Part shown: piece after piece, positions 30,107-39,405 of the stretch
Layout of the letters: each line of letters opens with the position of its first letter
Position numbering within the stretch: the first letter of the stretch is position 1
Source of the DNA: a virus
DNA length: 48,203 nucleotides
Virus record (IMG/VR): IMGVR_UViG_3300042463_001005
Location: 1 to 48,203 of that record
Strand: one strand, 5' to 3'
Position numbers and translations under genes: made by a program
Notes under the pieces: model-generated
Database searches by the model: none
Seen by the model: only the letters and a program-made list of their open reading frames with translations
What the model was told of the DNA's origin: nothing

Positions 30107-32073
30107 TGGCTAGCGATTTAGATAGACATATACTCGTTATAACTGAACCGACTATCAAGTTGGAAAAAATGGTTTATGATTCTGGTAAAGAAGAAGAACC
30201 GGAGGGTAAGAAGATTTCAAGAGAGAATGGTTCATTAACTCCAGCTGTTAGGATCAATGGAATTGATATTGAACATATGGAATTAAATTCATTAACTATT
30301 AAGTTAAATGGATTTTTACCTGAAATTTCTCTATCATTTATGGACAGCCAAAACATGTTTAGAGGAGATTCAATACCTAGAGATGGTGATGTTGTTAGTG
30401 TTAGATTAGCTTCAAGACAGGATAAGATCTTTAAAGATATTAGAATGGACTTTGATATTATTAGATGTAATGCTGACTCATCTGGCGATAATGGCCAACC
30501 GGCACAATCTCAGCCCGGCGGGTTGTATACAATTACTGGAAGATTAAAGGTTCCTAAAATATTTGCAGAAGAATCAAAGGGATACGGAAGAAAAACGTCA
30601 TTAGATCATTTAGAACAAGTTGCAACTGAATTACAATTAGGATTTGCAACCAATATTGATTCAACTGATGATGAAATGTCTAGATTCTGCGCATATATGC
30701 CTAAAATAAGATTTATTAATGATATTATAAAGCATGGATATGTTAGTGATGATAGTTTTGTTACTGGTAAAATTGATGCATATTATTATTTAAATTATGT
30801 TGATTTAAACAAAGTTTTAGATTCAAAAAATGATTTGGAAATGAGTTATTTCCATAAATTACAAGAAGATTTAAATAAGAATCCAGAAGATAAAAACGAT
30901 GGCAATGAAATCAAGGCTCCATTAATGATTACTAATCATCCTCAATGGATGTCTAGTTCTCAATTCTTTGAGAACTTTAGAATTATTAATGATTCAGGAG
31001 CAAAAACTGCAAAGTATGGGTATAAAATGAAACTTCAGTATTTTGAAAATGACAGTGATGAAGGTTTAGTTGAGTTTGACTTAGAACCTAGAGCTGGGAA
31101 AAATATGAGAGACATCGAAGAACCATTAAAGGGTAGAAGAAAAGACGAAACTAGATATAAAGAGGAAGTAAAGCAGAAGTTTGTTGGAAGAATGGATGTT
31201 GATAAAACCCATGGAAACATGAATATTAACCATTATTTTGCAGCAATTCAAAATAAAATTAACTATGCTGAAGCTTCTAAAATGAAATTAGAAGTTATTC
31301 TAGATAATGTAAATCCTAGCATCTATCTTTTTATGAAATTACCAGTGTTTGTTGTAACTTATAACACTGACGAGGTTGCTAGACAAAGATCATTAAAGAA
31401 TAAGCTAAAGGAAAAAGGATTTAAACCTGTCGGTGAAGAATTCGGTGAAGATGAAAAATCAGAAGGTGGTGATAAAATAGCAATGGATGAATTTCATACC
31501 GGTTACTATGTTGTTGAAAACATCGAGTATTTGTATGATTCTGATGATGGGTTAGGTATTAGACAAAAATTAACTCTTCTTAGAAGAGAATGGCCTTCTA
31601 AATTAAATGAAATTGATGAAGAGTCTATGGCAAACCAGACTCCTCCATCTCCGGCCCCAGCACCTAGTCCAGCTCCGGCCCCAGCACCTAGTCCAGCTCC
31701 GGCCCCAGCTCCAGCACCTAGTCCAGCTCCGGCACCTAGTGTTGAGTTAAATATTCAAATAGACGTTCCGGTACAGACAACGACACAGGATGTTACAAGC
31801 GCTTTTGCATCTAATAATACGTATCCTAAATTTCAAGGCACATGGACCGCTAATAAAACGATTGAATCGGTTGAAGATTTTGGTGGGGAAATTGATGGAA
31901 CTTTATTATCATCAGGCGATGGTATAATTGTAAGGAAGAATGGTACATGGGATGTTGATTTTACAAATGTAGGATCAATTGATCCTGGAACATATACTCT
32001 TGAAGTTTGGATAAAAGCAGAAGGTAAAACTTTTACCAAAACTGGACAAGTTACAGTAGTTGATAAGGTTTAA
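30106..32073 (+). CDS. Baseplate hub-like protein with Pro-Ala linker and Ig-like tail
   Basis: The 655-residue protein has a hub-like start: VRINGIDIEHMELNSLTIK, then LPEISLSFMDSQNMFRGDSI and RDGDVVSVRLASRQD, typical of gpD/gp27-type hub proteins (late control D fold). The middle is a large mixed domain. Residues 513-545 are a repetitive Pro-Ala-Ser linker. Residues 546-655 form a beta-rich Ig-like domain (FQGTWTANKTIESVEDF, GTYTLEVWIKAEGKTF). The linker and Ig module at the C-terminus are unusual for a hub and could project from the baseplate. It is coupled to gp53-like by TAATG. Confidence 0.75.
   Translation: MASDLDRHILVITEPTIKLEKMVYDSGKEEEPEGKKISRENGSLTPAVRINGIDIEHMELNSLTIKLNGFLPEISLSFMDSQNMFRGDSIPRDGDVVSVRLASRQDKIFKDIRMDFDIIRCNADSSGDNGQPAQSQPGGLYTITGRLKVPKIFAEESKGYGRKTSLDHLEQVATELQLGFATNIDSTDDEMSRFCAYMPKIRFINDIIKHGYVSDDSFVTGKIDAYYYLNYVDLNKVLDSKNDLEMSYFHKLQEDLNKNPEDKNDGNEIKAPLMITNHPQWMSSSQFFENFRIINDSGAKTAKYGYKMKLQYFENDSDEGLVEFDLEPRAGKNMRDIEEPLKGRRKDETRYKEEVKQKFVGRMDVDKTHGNMNINHYFAAIQNKINYAEASKMKLEVILDNVNPSIYLFMKLPVFVVTYNTDEVARQRSLKNKLKEKGFKPVGEEFGEDEKSEGGDKIAMDEFHTGYYVVENIEYLYDSDDGLGIRQKLTLLRREWPSKLNEIDEESMANQTPPSPAPAPSPAPAPAPSPAPAPAPAPSPAPAPSVELNIQIDVPVQTTTQDVTSAFASNNTYPKFQGTWTANKTIESVEDFGGEIDGTLLSSGDGIIVRKNGTWDVDFTNVGSIDPGTYTLEVWIKAEGKTFTKTGQVTVVDKV
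31645..31740 (+). repeat. Pro-Ala-Ser linker coding repeat
   Basis: Imperfect repeats of about 30 bases (CCGGCCCCAGCACCTAGTCC type) encode a PAPAPSPAP linker in the hub-like protein. The local GC content is far above the surroundings. Confidence 0.85.
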
Positions 32074-32092
32074 TAAAAACAATATATAATTC

Positions 32093-33406
32093 ATGTCGCA
32101 TTTCTTAAATTTAGAATCATTTAGAAAAGGTGGAGTCCTTAAAAAAGGAGACATCAATAATGTTGGATTTGATAGTTATCAAGATCCAACGTACTTGTCT
32201 TTTACTCTGCTTTTTGACATGCAACTTGATTCACCCTTATTTAATGGTGAAGCTGAAAGATTTATTCAAAAACATCTAGTTGATGGCGATTCTAAAAAGT
32301 ATCAACATAAATTAGATTCTTTAAAGGCATTTAAAAATGCTCTATATAAAATCAATAGCGAAATGCCTTGGCATTGGCAAAGTTTAGGTGGTGTTGATAG
32401 ATTAGTACAGTTTAATCCTGAAAATCCATATTTTGGTGGAAGTGAAGCTAAATTAACTATTGGTTGTTTAGAAACAATTAATATGAATATTGCAGGTTTA
32501 ATGCAGTTATATAGAAAGGCTATTTGGGACGAGAAGAATTGGAGATATATTCTACCTCCAAATCTTAGAAAGTTTACAATGTATATCTATGTTGCTGATG
32601 TTAGATCGATTTATGATAATTCTCCAAATGAAGTAATTGCAGGTGAAGGATCTAGACCTTTCTTTATGTTTGAACTTAGATATTGTGAATTTGATATGAC
32701 AAGCGGTAATAAACCTCTTGCTGATTTAAGTGCTTCGGCCCCAGAAATGGCAGCAAATGAGATTATTATAAATTATGATCGCGTTTACAGAGTAGATGCA
32801 AGAGCATTAAATGGATTAGTTATTGCTGGCATGAATAATGAGACTGGAATTAATTTAGTTTCTGAAAAACCTGATACTATAGCTCCTGTAACTGACATGG
32901 AAAATACAAAAGCTCAAGTAGATCCATCAACATTAGATCCAAATGCTGGATTAGACGAAGAAACTGCTGGTAAAATTGCAAAACTAGAAGCTGCTAACTC
33001 TGGAGCAACCGATCCAGGACAAACTAAAAAGCTTTCATTTAAGCAGCAAGTTGGTGGTAAGATGAAAAATCTTAAGAATAAAGCAGTAAAGCAGCTTAAA
33101 GATTATGGTGATAGGTCTAAAGATGATTTAGCAAGAATGGCTAGAATGAAAGCAGAAGAAGCACAGATTGAAGCAACAAGATTAATTATGCGCAGATTAC
33201 CTACTCTAGAAAATGTTTATGGCAAAATCATGAGAGGTATTGATGCTGCAACTGACGTAAAAGGCATAAGTGCTGGTGTTGAAAGTGTGGTTGGAAAAAA
33301 TGTACACTTTTTAGATGGAACTCCAATAGTTGATGTTCTTGATAAGGCAAATAGAGATGCTTTAATTAGTATTGGTAATGTATATAACGATTTTAAAGGA
33401 AGATAA
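32093..33406 (+). CDS. Tail-tube-like baseplate protein (gp48/gp54-like)
   Basis: The 437-residue protein has in its first half a pattern seen in tail-tube and tube-initiator proteins: LQLYRKAIWDEKNWR-like MQLYRKAIWDEKNWRY near residue 140, then LPPNLRKFTMYIYVADVR near 154-171, then FFMFELRYCEFDM near 187. T4 gp48 and gp54 carry such tube-like domains and start tube assembly on the baseplate. The C-terminal part is Lys-rich, helical and probably flexible. It overlaps the OB-fold gene by one base. A tail-tube initiator is the best guess. Confidence 0.72.
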   Translation: MSHFLNLESFRKGGVLKKGDINNVGFDSYQDPTYLSFTLLFDMQLDSPLFNGEAERFIQKHLVDGDSKKYQHKLDSLKAFKNALYKINSEMPWHWQSLGGVDRLVQFNPENPYFGGSEAKLTIGCLETINMNIAGLMQLYRKAIWDEKNWRYILPPNLRKFTMYIYVADVRSIYDNSPNEVIAGEGSRPFFMFELRYCEFDMTSGNKPLADLSASAPEMAANEIIINYDRVYRVDARALNGLVIAGMNNETGINLVSEKPDTIAPVTDMENTKAQVDPSTLDPNAGLDEETAGKIAKLEAANSGATDPGQTKKLSFKQQVGGKMKNLKNKAVKQLKDYGDRSKDDLARMARMKAEEAQIEATRLIMRRLPTLENVYGKIMRGIDAATDVKGISAGVESVVGKNVHFLDGTPIVDVLDKANRDALISIGNVYNDFKGR

Positions 33407-34134
33407 TGACAACAGTCGACGAAATAGGAGGAAGCGATAATATCAGAGACACCCATTGGCTTGGAAAAGTCTTAGATAATAAAGATCCATTAAAAAATGG
33501 TAGATGTAAAGTTATGGTGTTTGGAAAGTTCGACACTGTACCTCCCGAAGATATTCCATGGGCTGCTAATGGAAATAGAAATAATGTAGGAGCACATAGT
33601 GTTCCTAACGTTGACGATATCGTATCAGTTCGATTTGATAATGGTAACATGTACCACCCTGAGTATTTTTTCCAAGTTAATCAACGCAAAGCTTTAAAAT
33701 CCGAGGTCTTAGACGCGCTATCAGAAGACGAAGCTCAACAGACAATTTCATTAGTGTATGATGAAATCCGTAACATCAGGATTTATCATTCTCCAAAAGA
33801 TGGTATAATTATCACACGAGGAAAGGGTGCTAAGGAGAGACCCCTAATTCAAATCGATGAAAAGAATATTATTAAAATTAGTACTGATGCCAAAATCTTT
33901 TTAGATTCTGGTAATATATTTTTATCTAATACCGGTGAAGCTTCTGAAGATGAAGCAGAACCAGCAGTTCGTGGTGTTTCTCTTGAAAAATGGTTAAATC
34001 AATTATTAGATGATTATCAAAAGCACATTCACCCAACTCCGACCGGTCCATCTGGTCCTCCATCTCCTCCGACTCCAGCAACAATATCTAGTCTGAAGGG
34101 TAAGCATAAAACGTATCAGCAAAAGGGTAAATAA
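33406..34134 (+). CDS. Baseplate spike protein, gp5 OB-fold type
   Basis: Residues 14-100 form the gp5/VgrG-type OB domain: HWLGKVLDNKDPLKNGRCKV, VPPEDIPWAANG and VPNVDDIVSVRFDNG are characteristic. The middle (IRIYHSPKDGIIITRG, IQIDEKNIIKISTDAKIFL) has the repeated short strands of a spike beta-helix. The end is Pro-rich with HIHPTPTGPSGPP. The lysozyme domain of T4 gp5 is absent, so the peptidoglycan hydrolase must be elsewhere. It overlaps the preceding gene by one base. Confidence 0.85.
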   Translation: MTTVDEIGGSDNIRDTHWLGKVLDNKDPLKNGRCKVMVFGKFDTVPPEDIPWAANGNRNNVGAHSVPNVDDIVSVRFDNGNMYHPEYFFQVNQRKALKSEVLDALSEDEAQQTISLVYDEIRNIRIYHSPKDGIIITRGKGAKERPLIQIDEKNIIKISTDAKIFLDSGNIFLSNTGEASEDEAEPAVRGVSLEKWLNQLLDDYQKHIHPTPTGPSGPPSPPTPATISSLKGKHKTYQQKGK

Positions 34135-34170
34135 TAAATAAGGATAAATATCTTATAAAAATATAGAATC

Positions 34171-35958
34171 ATGCCTGCACAGTGGCCAATATTTATAAAT
34201 AACGTATCATCAAAACTCGCAAGTCGGTCTTCTAAAGGACCCGATGACTTCGGTACGTTTATGGCCAACGAATATTTCAATGCAGTCAAAACAGCACAAA
34301 CTCCATTTGGTAATCTACATAAATCTGGGCAAAAATCAATTTTAGAAGCAGGTTTTAAAAAGGCGTTTAATGATTTATTTAAATCTACATCACCAACGCT
34401 TGAAGATAAAATTACAGATCCTAATTATAGTGATTTATTAGAAGGTTTACCGGTTCCTAAAAAGTATAATGCTGAAGCTGAATTTAAAAAATGGCTTTTA
34501 TCAAAGGGTGATGCTATTCCAAACAATAGATTCTATGAATTTTTTCCACCTCCACCAGAACCAGAAAAACCAGAATTAACAAGCGCTAGTTTATTTGGAA
34601 CTCCAGACGAGCAGAATCAAACCATATTAATTTTTACTGGTCAAAATGGAATTGCTCCATATAGATTTACATATACTATAAACAATGGAGAACCTTTAGA
34701 GATTATTTCAGATGAATTTGGAATAGCTAATCTGTATGTTCCATTTGATATTCCAGGAAAATTCAAATATACTCTTATTGGTGTTGATGATGCTGGATTT
34801 CCAGATGTTAAACATAGTTTAAATCAAAGTGTTGATGTTGTTGTTCCAAATGATAACACCAAACCTGCTGAAGTTATAAACGGTACCCAAAAAACTAAAT
34901 TAAATTTAACAGAAGATCAAAAATTTGAATTGCTTGTAAAAAGAGTATTATATCAAAATACAGAAGATATAAAATTCGTCAGGTTCCTTACTAGATTATC
35001 ATTAGGATATGAATCTTCTTATGGCAAAAAGGTAGCAGAAAAATGTTTAGCTTTACTAAAAGCAGTTGATATTACTACTGTAACTGGAGAAGTTACATTA
35101 AAGTATAAAAATTTATATGATAAAAGGCTTAGAACTCCAAAACCTGGATATGGACCTAATACTGTAAATCCTCAATACCAAATCATAATTGATGGAATAA
35201 CTTATAGTGACGGAATTAAGTTAGATGCTTATTTAAAGGCAGTTAACGATAAAATAAAGAAAGAATCTAATGAAGCTTATATTAAGCGTAACACTGGTCT
35301 TAAAACCGGTTTAGTAAATCCGTTAAACAAGAAGATTATTCAATTAGAACATAAAGATGATATTGAAGTTTGGCCTACTTGGATGACTGATTATTTTATT
35401 TGTAAATTCTGCTATGTTGCAAACATTGATGATATTAGTCTTGAAAAACATTCTAATGCAAATAATTCTAATGAAAATGAAAGAATCGATGCAAAGAGAA
35501 AGTTATATGATGAGGATAGAAAAAAATATCATGCATTAAAGAAACAATGGATTGATGAGTTGGCAATAACTGAAAAGAAAGATGCAGATCCAGAATCTGA
35601 AAAAGATCCTTATGAAACTATGGCTAAAGCTATTATTGCATATTGGATGAGTACTACCGCAGCTCCATTTAATTCAGCGCCACCCGTCCCCCCTTGTAAT
35701 ATTCCAACTCCCGGTACATTTATTCCATTGTATTATGGAAGTCAAAAATCATTATCAGCAAATCTTAGAAGAGCTTGGAATACTGGAAAGTTAGCTCAAC
35801 TTGAACCATTAACACAACCAATAACTAAGGCTGTTGCATCTGCTGTTGCAGTTGCATGTGCTAAACATATAATGGAACTTAAATTTATTTATGTTGGACA
35901 AATAGCGGCAGCGCCTTCACCGATTCCGATGATTGGCTTTGTCCCAACAGCTTTTTAA
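34171..35958 (+). CDS. Putative virion protein of unknown function
   Basis: The 595-residue protein has no recognised family. Segments of note are a Pro-rich linker (FFPPPPEPEKPEL near residue 126), a beta-rich domain with FTGQNGIAPYRFTYTINNGE near 153 that resembles Ig-like repeats, a helical part, and a CKFC pair at 411-414. The C-terminus is hydrophobic and Pro-rich (IAAAPSPIPMIGFVPTAF). Its place between the spike and S1 genes suggests a tail or baseplate component. Confidence 0.7.
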   Translation: MPAQWPIFINNVSSKLASRSSKGPDDFGTFMANEYFNAVKTAQTPFGNLHKSGQKSILEAGFKKAFNDLFKSTSPTLEDKITDPNYSDLLEGLPVPKKYNAEAEFKKWLLSKGDAIPNNRFYEFFPPPPEPEKPELTSASLFGTPDEQNQTILIFTGQNGIAPYRFTYTINNGEPLEIISDEFGIANLYVPFDIPGKFKYTLIGVDDAGFPDVKHSLNQSVDVVVPNDNTKPAEVINGTQKTKLNLTEDQKFELLVKRVLYQNTEDIKFVRFLTRLSLGYESSYGKKVAEKCLALLKAVDITTVTGEVTLKYKNLYDKRLRTPKPGYGPNTVNPQYQIIIDGITYSDGIKLDAYLKAVNDKIKKESNEAYIKRNTGLKTGLVNPLNKKIIQLEHKDDIEVWPTWMTDYFICKFCYVANIDDISLEKHSNANNSNENERIDAKRKLYDEDRKKYHALKKQWIDELAITEKKDADPESEKDPYETMAKAIIAYWMSTTAAPFNSAPPVPPCNIPTPGTFIPLYYGSQKSLSANLRRAWNTGKLAQLEPLTQPITKAVASAVAVACAKHIMELKFIYVGQIAAAPSPIPMIGFVPTAF

Positions 35959-35966
35959 AAATCTAA

Positions 35967-35974
35967 TATATAAC
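35967..35974 (+). promoter_or_regulatory. TATATAAC motif, possible late promoter
   Basis: TATATAAC lies 36 nt before the S1-like gene, in a 44-base gap. Weaker match to the TATATAGA set. Confidence 0.25.
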
Positions 35975-36002
35975 GTATAATTCACTTTTAATTTTAAAAA
36001 CA

Positions 36003-37205
36003 ATGCTAGAAGAATTAGTAAAACAAAAAACAACAAAAACCTTACAAGTAGCCGGAGATCCTGATTTTGATTGGGACGCGCATGCCGAAGATTGTCCATC
36101 GAGACTAAGAAAAGGCAACCCACATGTAAAAGTTGCAAAGGGAGTTAAGGTTTTCTCTCAATCTAAAAACGCACAACAACTTTATGATTTATATGCTGGG
36201 TCATTTACAACAATGGTTCCAGACATTAATGTCGGCGACAAATTGACCGGTAAAATCTGGGCAAATGATGGTAAATGGGCAACAATTGATGTCGGATATA
36301 GAGAATTTATCTATATTGACATTGAAAAAGAGGCTCCATCATTTAGAGAAATGATCGTTAAAGATCGTGAATTAAGTGTAAAAGTTATCGCAACACACCG
36401 TGAAAGAGGATTTGTAGTTGGTTCAGTAACAGAAGGAACTAAACAAGCTATCTTTAATGAGTTATTAGAAGCTGCTAAAGAAGAAAATACAGCATACCCG
36501 GGCCGAGTTAATCAAATGATCCCAGGTGGCGGTTACATGGTATTAGTTCAAGGTATTGAATGTTTCATGCCAGGTTCTTTAGCTGGTATTAATAAATTAG
36601 CAAATTTTGAATCTATTATTGGAACTGATTTATATGTTGTTCCTGTATCGTATTCACATGAAAAAGGAACTGTTGTAGTATCTCATAGAAAATACCTACA
36701 AGCATTAATTCCGAATGCGATCGAAGATCTTAGAAATAATATCGAAGTTGAACAAGAAGGTCATGTTACAGGATCTACCAAATATGGTGTATTCGTTGAA
36801 TTTGCCGGATGTTTAACTGGTATGATACACATTAATGATTTATCAGGAGAAACCGCTGAAATGTATGCAAAACATACATTAGAGCCGGGTACACCAATCA
36901 AGTTTTTAGTTAAAGATATTATATCAAATACTAAAATCACGCTAACACAAAAATTAGATTCCAAAGTTAATCCATGGAATGGCGCATCAAAAAGATACAA
37001 TGTTCCGTCTGAAGTTCAAGGAACCGTTAGATCAATTAAAGATTATGGTTTATTTATTGAAATCGAGGATGGTATCACTGGACTGTTGCACACTAGTGAA
37101 TTAAATGGAGTAGATACTACTACTATTAAGAAAGGGGATCCAATTACAGTGATTATTAGTAGAATCGAAGAAGAAACTAGAAAGGTTTTCTTAAAGTTAG
37201 TTTAA
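36003..37205 (+). CDS. Ribosomal protein S1 homologue (four S1 domains)
   Basis: The 400-residue protein contains four S1 RNA-binding domains at about residues 77-143, 164-230, 250-317 and 333-400. Domains 3 and 4 are the clearest, with GHVTGSTKYGVFVEF and GTVRSIKDYGLFIEIEDG followed by GLLHTSELNG. Domains 1 and 2 are divergent. Cellular S1 has six domains, with 1 and 2 binding the ribosome; this protein is shorter and has a unique N-terminal 70 residues. It may steer phage messages to the ribosome or protect them. It lies inside the tail block between structural genes and has its own upstream TATATA motif. The genome also encodes bS21. Confidence 0.9.
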   Translation: MLEELVKQKTTKTLQVAGDPDFDWDAHAEDCPSRLRKGNPHVKVAKGVKVFSQSKNAQQLYDLYAGSFTTMVPDINVGDKLTGKIWANDGKWATIDVGYREFIYIDIEKEAPSFREMIVKDRELSVKVIATHRERGFVVGSVTEGTKQAIFNELLEAAKEENTAYPGRVNQMIPGGGYMVLVQGIECFMPGSLAGINKLANFESIIGTDLYVVPVSYSHEKGTVVVSHRKYLQALIPNAIEDLRNNIEVEQEGHVTGSTKYGVFVEFAGCLTGMIHINDLSGETAEMYAKHTLEPGTPIKFLVKDIISNTKITLTQKLDSKVNPWNGASKRYNVPSEVQGTVRSIKDYGLFIEIEDGITGLLHTSELNGVDTTTIKKGDPITVIISRIEEETRKVFLKLV

Positions 37206-37219
37206 TTCTGAACTGGATA

Positions 37220-37227
37220 TATATAGT
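37220..37227 (+). promoter_or_regulatory. TATATAGT motif, candidate late promoter
   Basis: TATATAGT lies 33 nt before the amidoligase start in the 47-base gap after the S1 gene. Confidence 0.35.
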
Positions 37228-37252
37228 GAACATAACTATATAAAACCGGTAA

Positions 37253-38545
37253 ATGATTAACTTAAAAGATTCTGAGATCCTTCAAAATGGTCTAGTAGGA
37301 GTTGAATTCGAATTCTATGCAAACGTTAGCCTTGAAGAAACAGCAAAGCAATTAGCTGAAGTTTTAGGTAAAAAGATTCGAATTGAGAAAAAGCACCACA
37401 GTGAATTTTCTCCAACTAAAAACGAATTTAAAATAGAACCCGATATGAGTGGTGGCGCCGGACTAATGGAATTAGTCACCGGCGCTTTACCATATTCTGA
37501 GGGTAGAATGGTAATTATTAAAGTATGCGATTGGATCGCTAAAAATGGTTATACTACAAATAGATCTTCGATCCATTTAAATTTAAGTTTTGACCCTAAA
37601 TTAATTGGAAACAAATACTTAATTTCTAGAATGAGTCCTCTTAAATTTATTCTAGATTTTAACGAAGAGCAGGTTTGGAAAGCCTTTCCAGAAAGAAAAG
37701 ATTCTGCTTATGCAAAATCAATTAAGTTTATTTTACCAAAAAATGAAACTTACATATACGATGGAAATCATATTAACCAAACTAACTTCATTTTCCCTCA
37801 ATCTAAATACTATGGAGTAAACTTTGAAAAATTAAGAAAGAATTACCTAGAGTTTAGATATTTAGGAGGCGAAAACTGGCACAAAAAACAGTCTAAAATT
37901 TTAAATCTTTTAGATTCTTTCTTGTTACAACTTTGGAAAACAGCGTCAAGCGATGGATTTAGTCCTAATAATAAATTAGAGCTTAAAAAGATTTTAAATC
38001 TAAATAAGAGAATTATTGATGCTAGAGTTGATTGGAAGAATATTAACAAAGGCTGGAAGGATGTGCATTTAATGGTTGATTTAAATAAAGATCCTAAGAT
38101 TATTGATATTTACTGGCCTCAAATCAAAGACAGAGTGATTGACTTATTCACTAATGGTCAATTAACAAAGGGTAATATTAACTATGATTCTGATTCTGGA
38201 AGAGTCCAGGTTGAAGGAGGTGAATTACCATATTGTTTCGGTTTAATGAATTATGAATTTATTAAGTGCGATATTATGGGAGAATTAACGCAGTGCGATA
38301 TTTTTAAATGCGATGTTAAATCTTCGGATTTAAAAATGTGTAATTTCTATCAAGGATCTCAAATTACAGGATCTAAAATCGGATCTTCTTATGTTAATGG
38401 AAGCTGCGTTACAAATAACTGTTATGTGTATGGCATTGATGGTGTTTTCTCTGGAAAAATGTTTAACGGTATTTTTAGAGAAGGTAAATACACTAAGGAT
38501 GCTGTTTTTAAAGATACTGAAATAGTAAATTCAACAAAAATATAA
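37253..38545 (+). CDS. Amidoligase-like enzyme with pentapeptide-like tail
   Basis: The N-terminal 300 residues resemble putative amidoligases (glutamine-synthetase/GCS fold). VGVEFEF at 15-21, IEPDMS at 61-66 and MELVTGALPYSEG at 72-84 supply the acidic metal ligands, and a Ser/His strand NRSSIHLNLSF lies near 103-113. Such enzymes form amide bonds between carboxylates and amines, often on peptides or proteins. Residues 335-430 contain five-residue turns (FIKCDIMGELTQCDIFKCDV and on) like a pentapeptide-repeat right-handed helix. That pairing is unusual. The gene sits among tail genes and has a TATATAGT motif upstream. Target unknown. Confidence 0.75.
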   Translation: MINLKDSEILQNGLVGVEFEFYANVSLEETAKQLAEVLGKKIRIEKKHHSEFSPTKNEFKIEPDMSGGAGLMELVTGALPYSEGRMVIIKVCDWIAKNGYTTNRSSIHLNLSFDPKLIGNKYLISRMSPLKFILDFNEEQVWKAFPERKDSAYAKSIKFILPKNETYIYDGNHINQTNFIFPQSKYYGVNFEKLRKNYLEFRYLGGENWHKKQSKILNLLDSFLLQLWKTASSDGFSPNNKLELKKILNLNKRIIDARVDWKNINKGWKDVHLMVDLNKDPKIIDIYWPQIKDRVIDLFTNGQLTKGNINYDSDSGRVQVEGGELPYCFGLMNYEFIKCDIMGELTQCDIFKCDVKSSDLKMCNFYQGSQITGSKIGSSYVNGSCVTNNCYVYGIDGVFSGKMFNGIFREGKYTKDAVFKDTEIVNSTKI

Positions 38546-38552
38546 TTAAGGT

Positions 38553-39386
38553 ATGAGCGATATTTATGAAGGTACCGAAGGTAATTTAACAACCCCACCA
38601 TCATGGGCTAATACTTGTTATAATGACTTTGTAAACCAACTTGCTGATGATATTACTGGATCTTGTATGATTCCAATGAATCTTCCAAAAAAGGAAGTTC
38701 AGAATATTATACAAAGAGCTAAAAAATGGTTTCATAAAAACTATGAGTATTCAATGAAAGAAAGCTTTATTGGTATTCCAAAAGAAATGTTTGAAACTGA
38801 ATATTTTAAAAGAACAAGATCTTTTACTTTACCTAAAGAGGATTTAACCTCAGGTGGAGGAGAGGTTTATTCGGTATTTGGTGTTTGGCCGGTAGGTTCA
38901 AGATATGGAGCAGGAACTTCAGTAACTTTTACAACTGGAGACTTTGCAATTGAAAGAATGTTATACGGAGGTTTATATGGAGGTACAGGAACTGTGGCAG
39001 GTGCCGAAAATCTACAATATTATGTTATCAATGAAATGTATTTTGATATGGTTAGACAAATTGTAGATAATCCAATTAGTTTCCACTATAATCAATTAAC
39101 ACATGAGATTCGTTTCACAGGAGAGGTTCCTAAGAAAGATGTTGTATTGGAAATTTATGAAACAATTCCACAATGCGCTCTTTTTGAAGATGAAGCATTC
39201 TTTAGATATTGTGCTGCAAAAATTAAAATTGCATTAGGAAATAAAATGAGTATTTTTGGGTTTAATCTCCCTGGTAATATTTCAATTAATGCTGATACTA
39301 TTCAGTCTCTTGGAGAAAGTGAATTAGAAGCAGTTATAGAAGAAATCAAATCGGACGAAGGAACTGATTGGATGATGCATTCATAA
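38553..39386 (+). CDS. Putative virion structural protein
   Basis: The 277-residue protein has a helical start (AKKWFHKNYEYSMKESFIGI), a Gly-rich insertion (YGGLYGGTGTVAG near 140-155), and a region with FHYNQLTHEIRFTGEVPKKD typical of beta-rich tail or neck proteins. No family named. It lies seven bases after the amidoligase gene and just before gp25, so it should be part of tail assembly. Confidence 0.7.
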   Translation: MSDIYEGTEGNLTTPPSWANTCYNDFVNQLADDITGSCMIPMNLPKKEVQNIIQRAKKWFHKNYEYSMKESFIGIPKEMFETEYFKRTRSFTLPKEDLTSGGGEVYSVFGVWPVGSRYGAGTSVTFTTGDFAIERMLYGGLYGGTGTVAGAENLQYYVINEMYFDMVRQIVDNPISFHYNQLTHEIRFTGEVPKKDVVLEIYETIPQCALFEDEAFFRYCAAKIKIALGNKMSIFGFNLPGNISINADTIQSLGESELEAVIEEIKSDEGTDWMMHS

Positions 39387-39405
39387 AAATATTGATAGAT
39401 ACTAA

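Noticed and set aside
33406-34134. Full gp5 with lysozyme domain
   Set aside because: Only the OB domain and short strand repeats are present. No lysozyme motif is seen and the length is too short.
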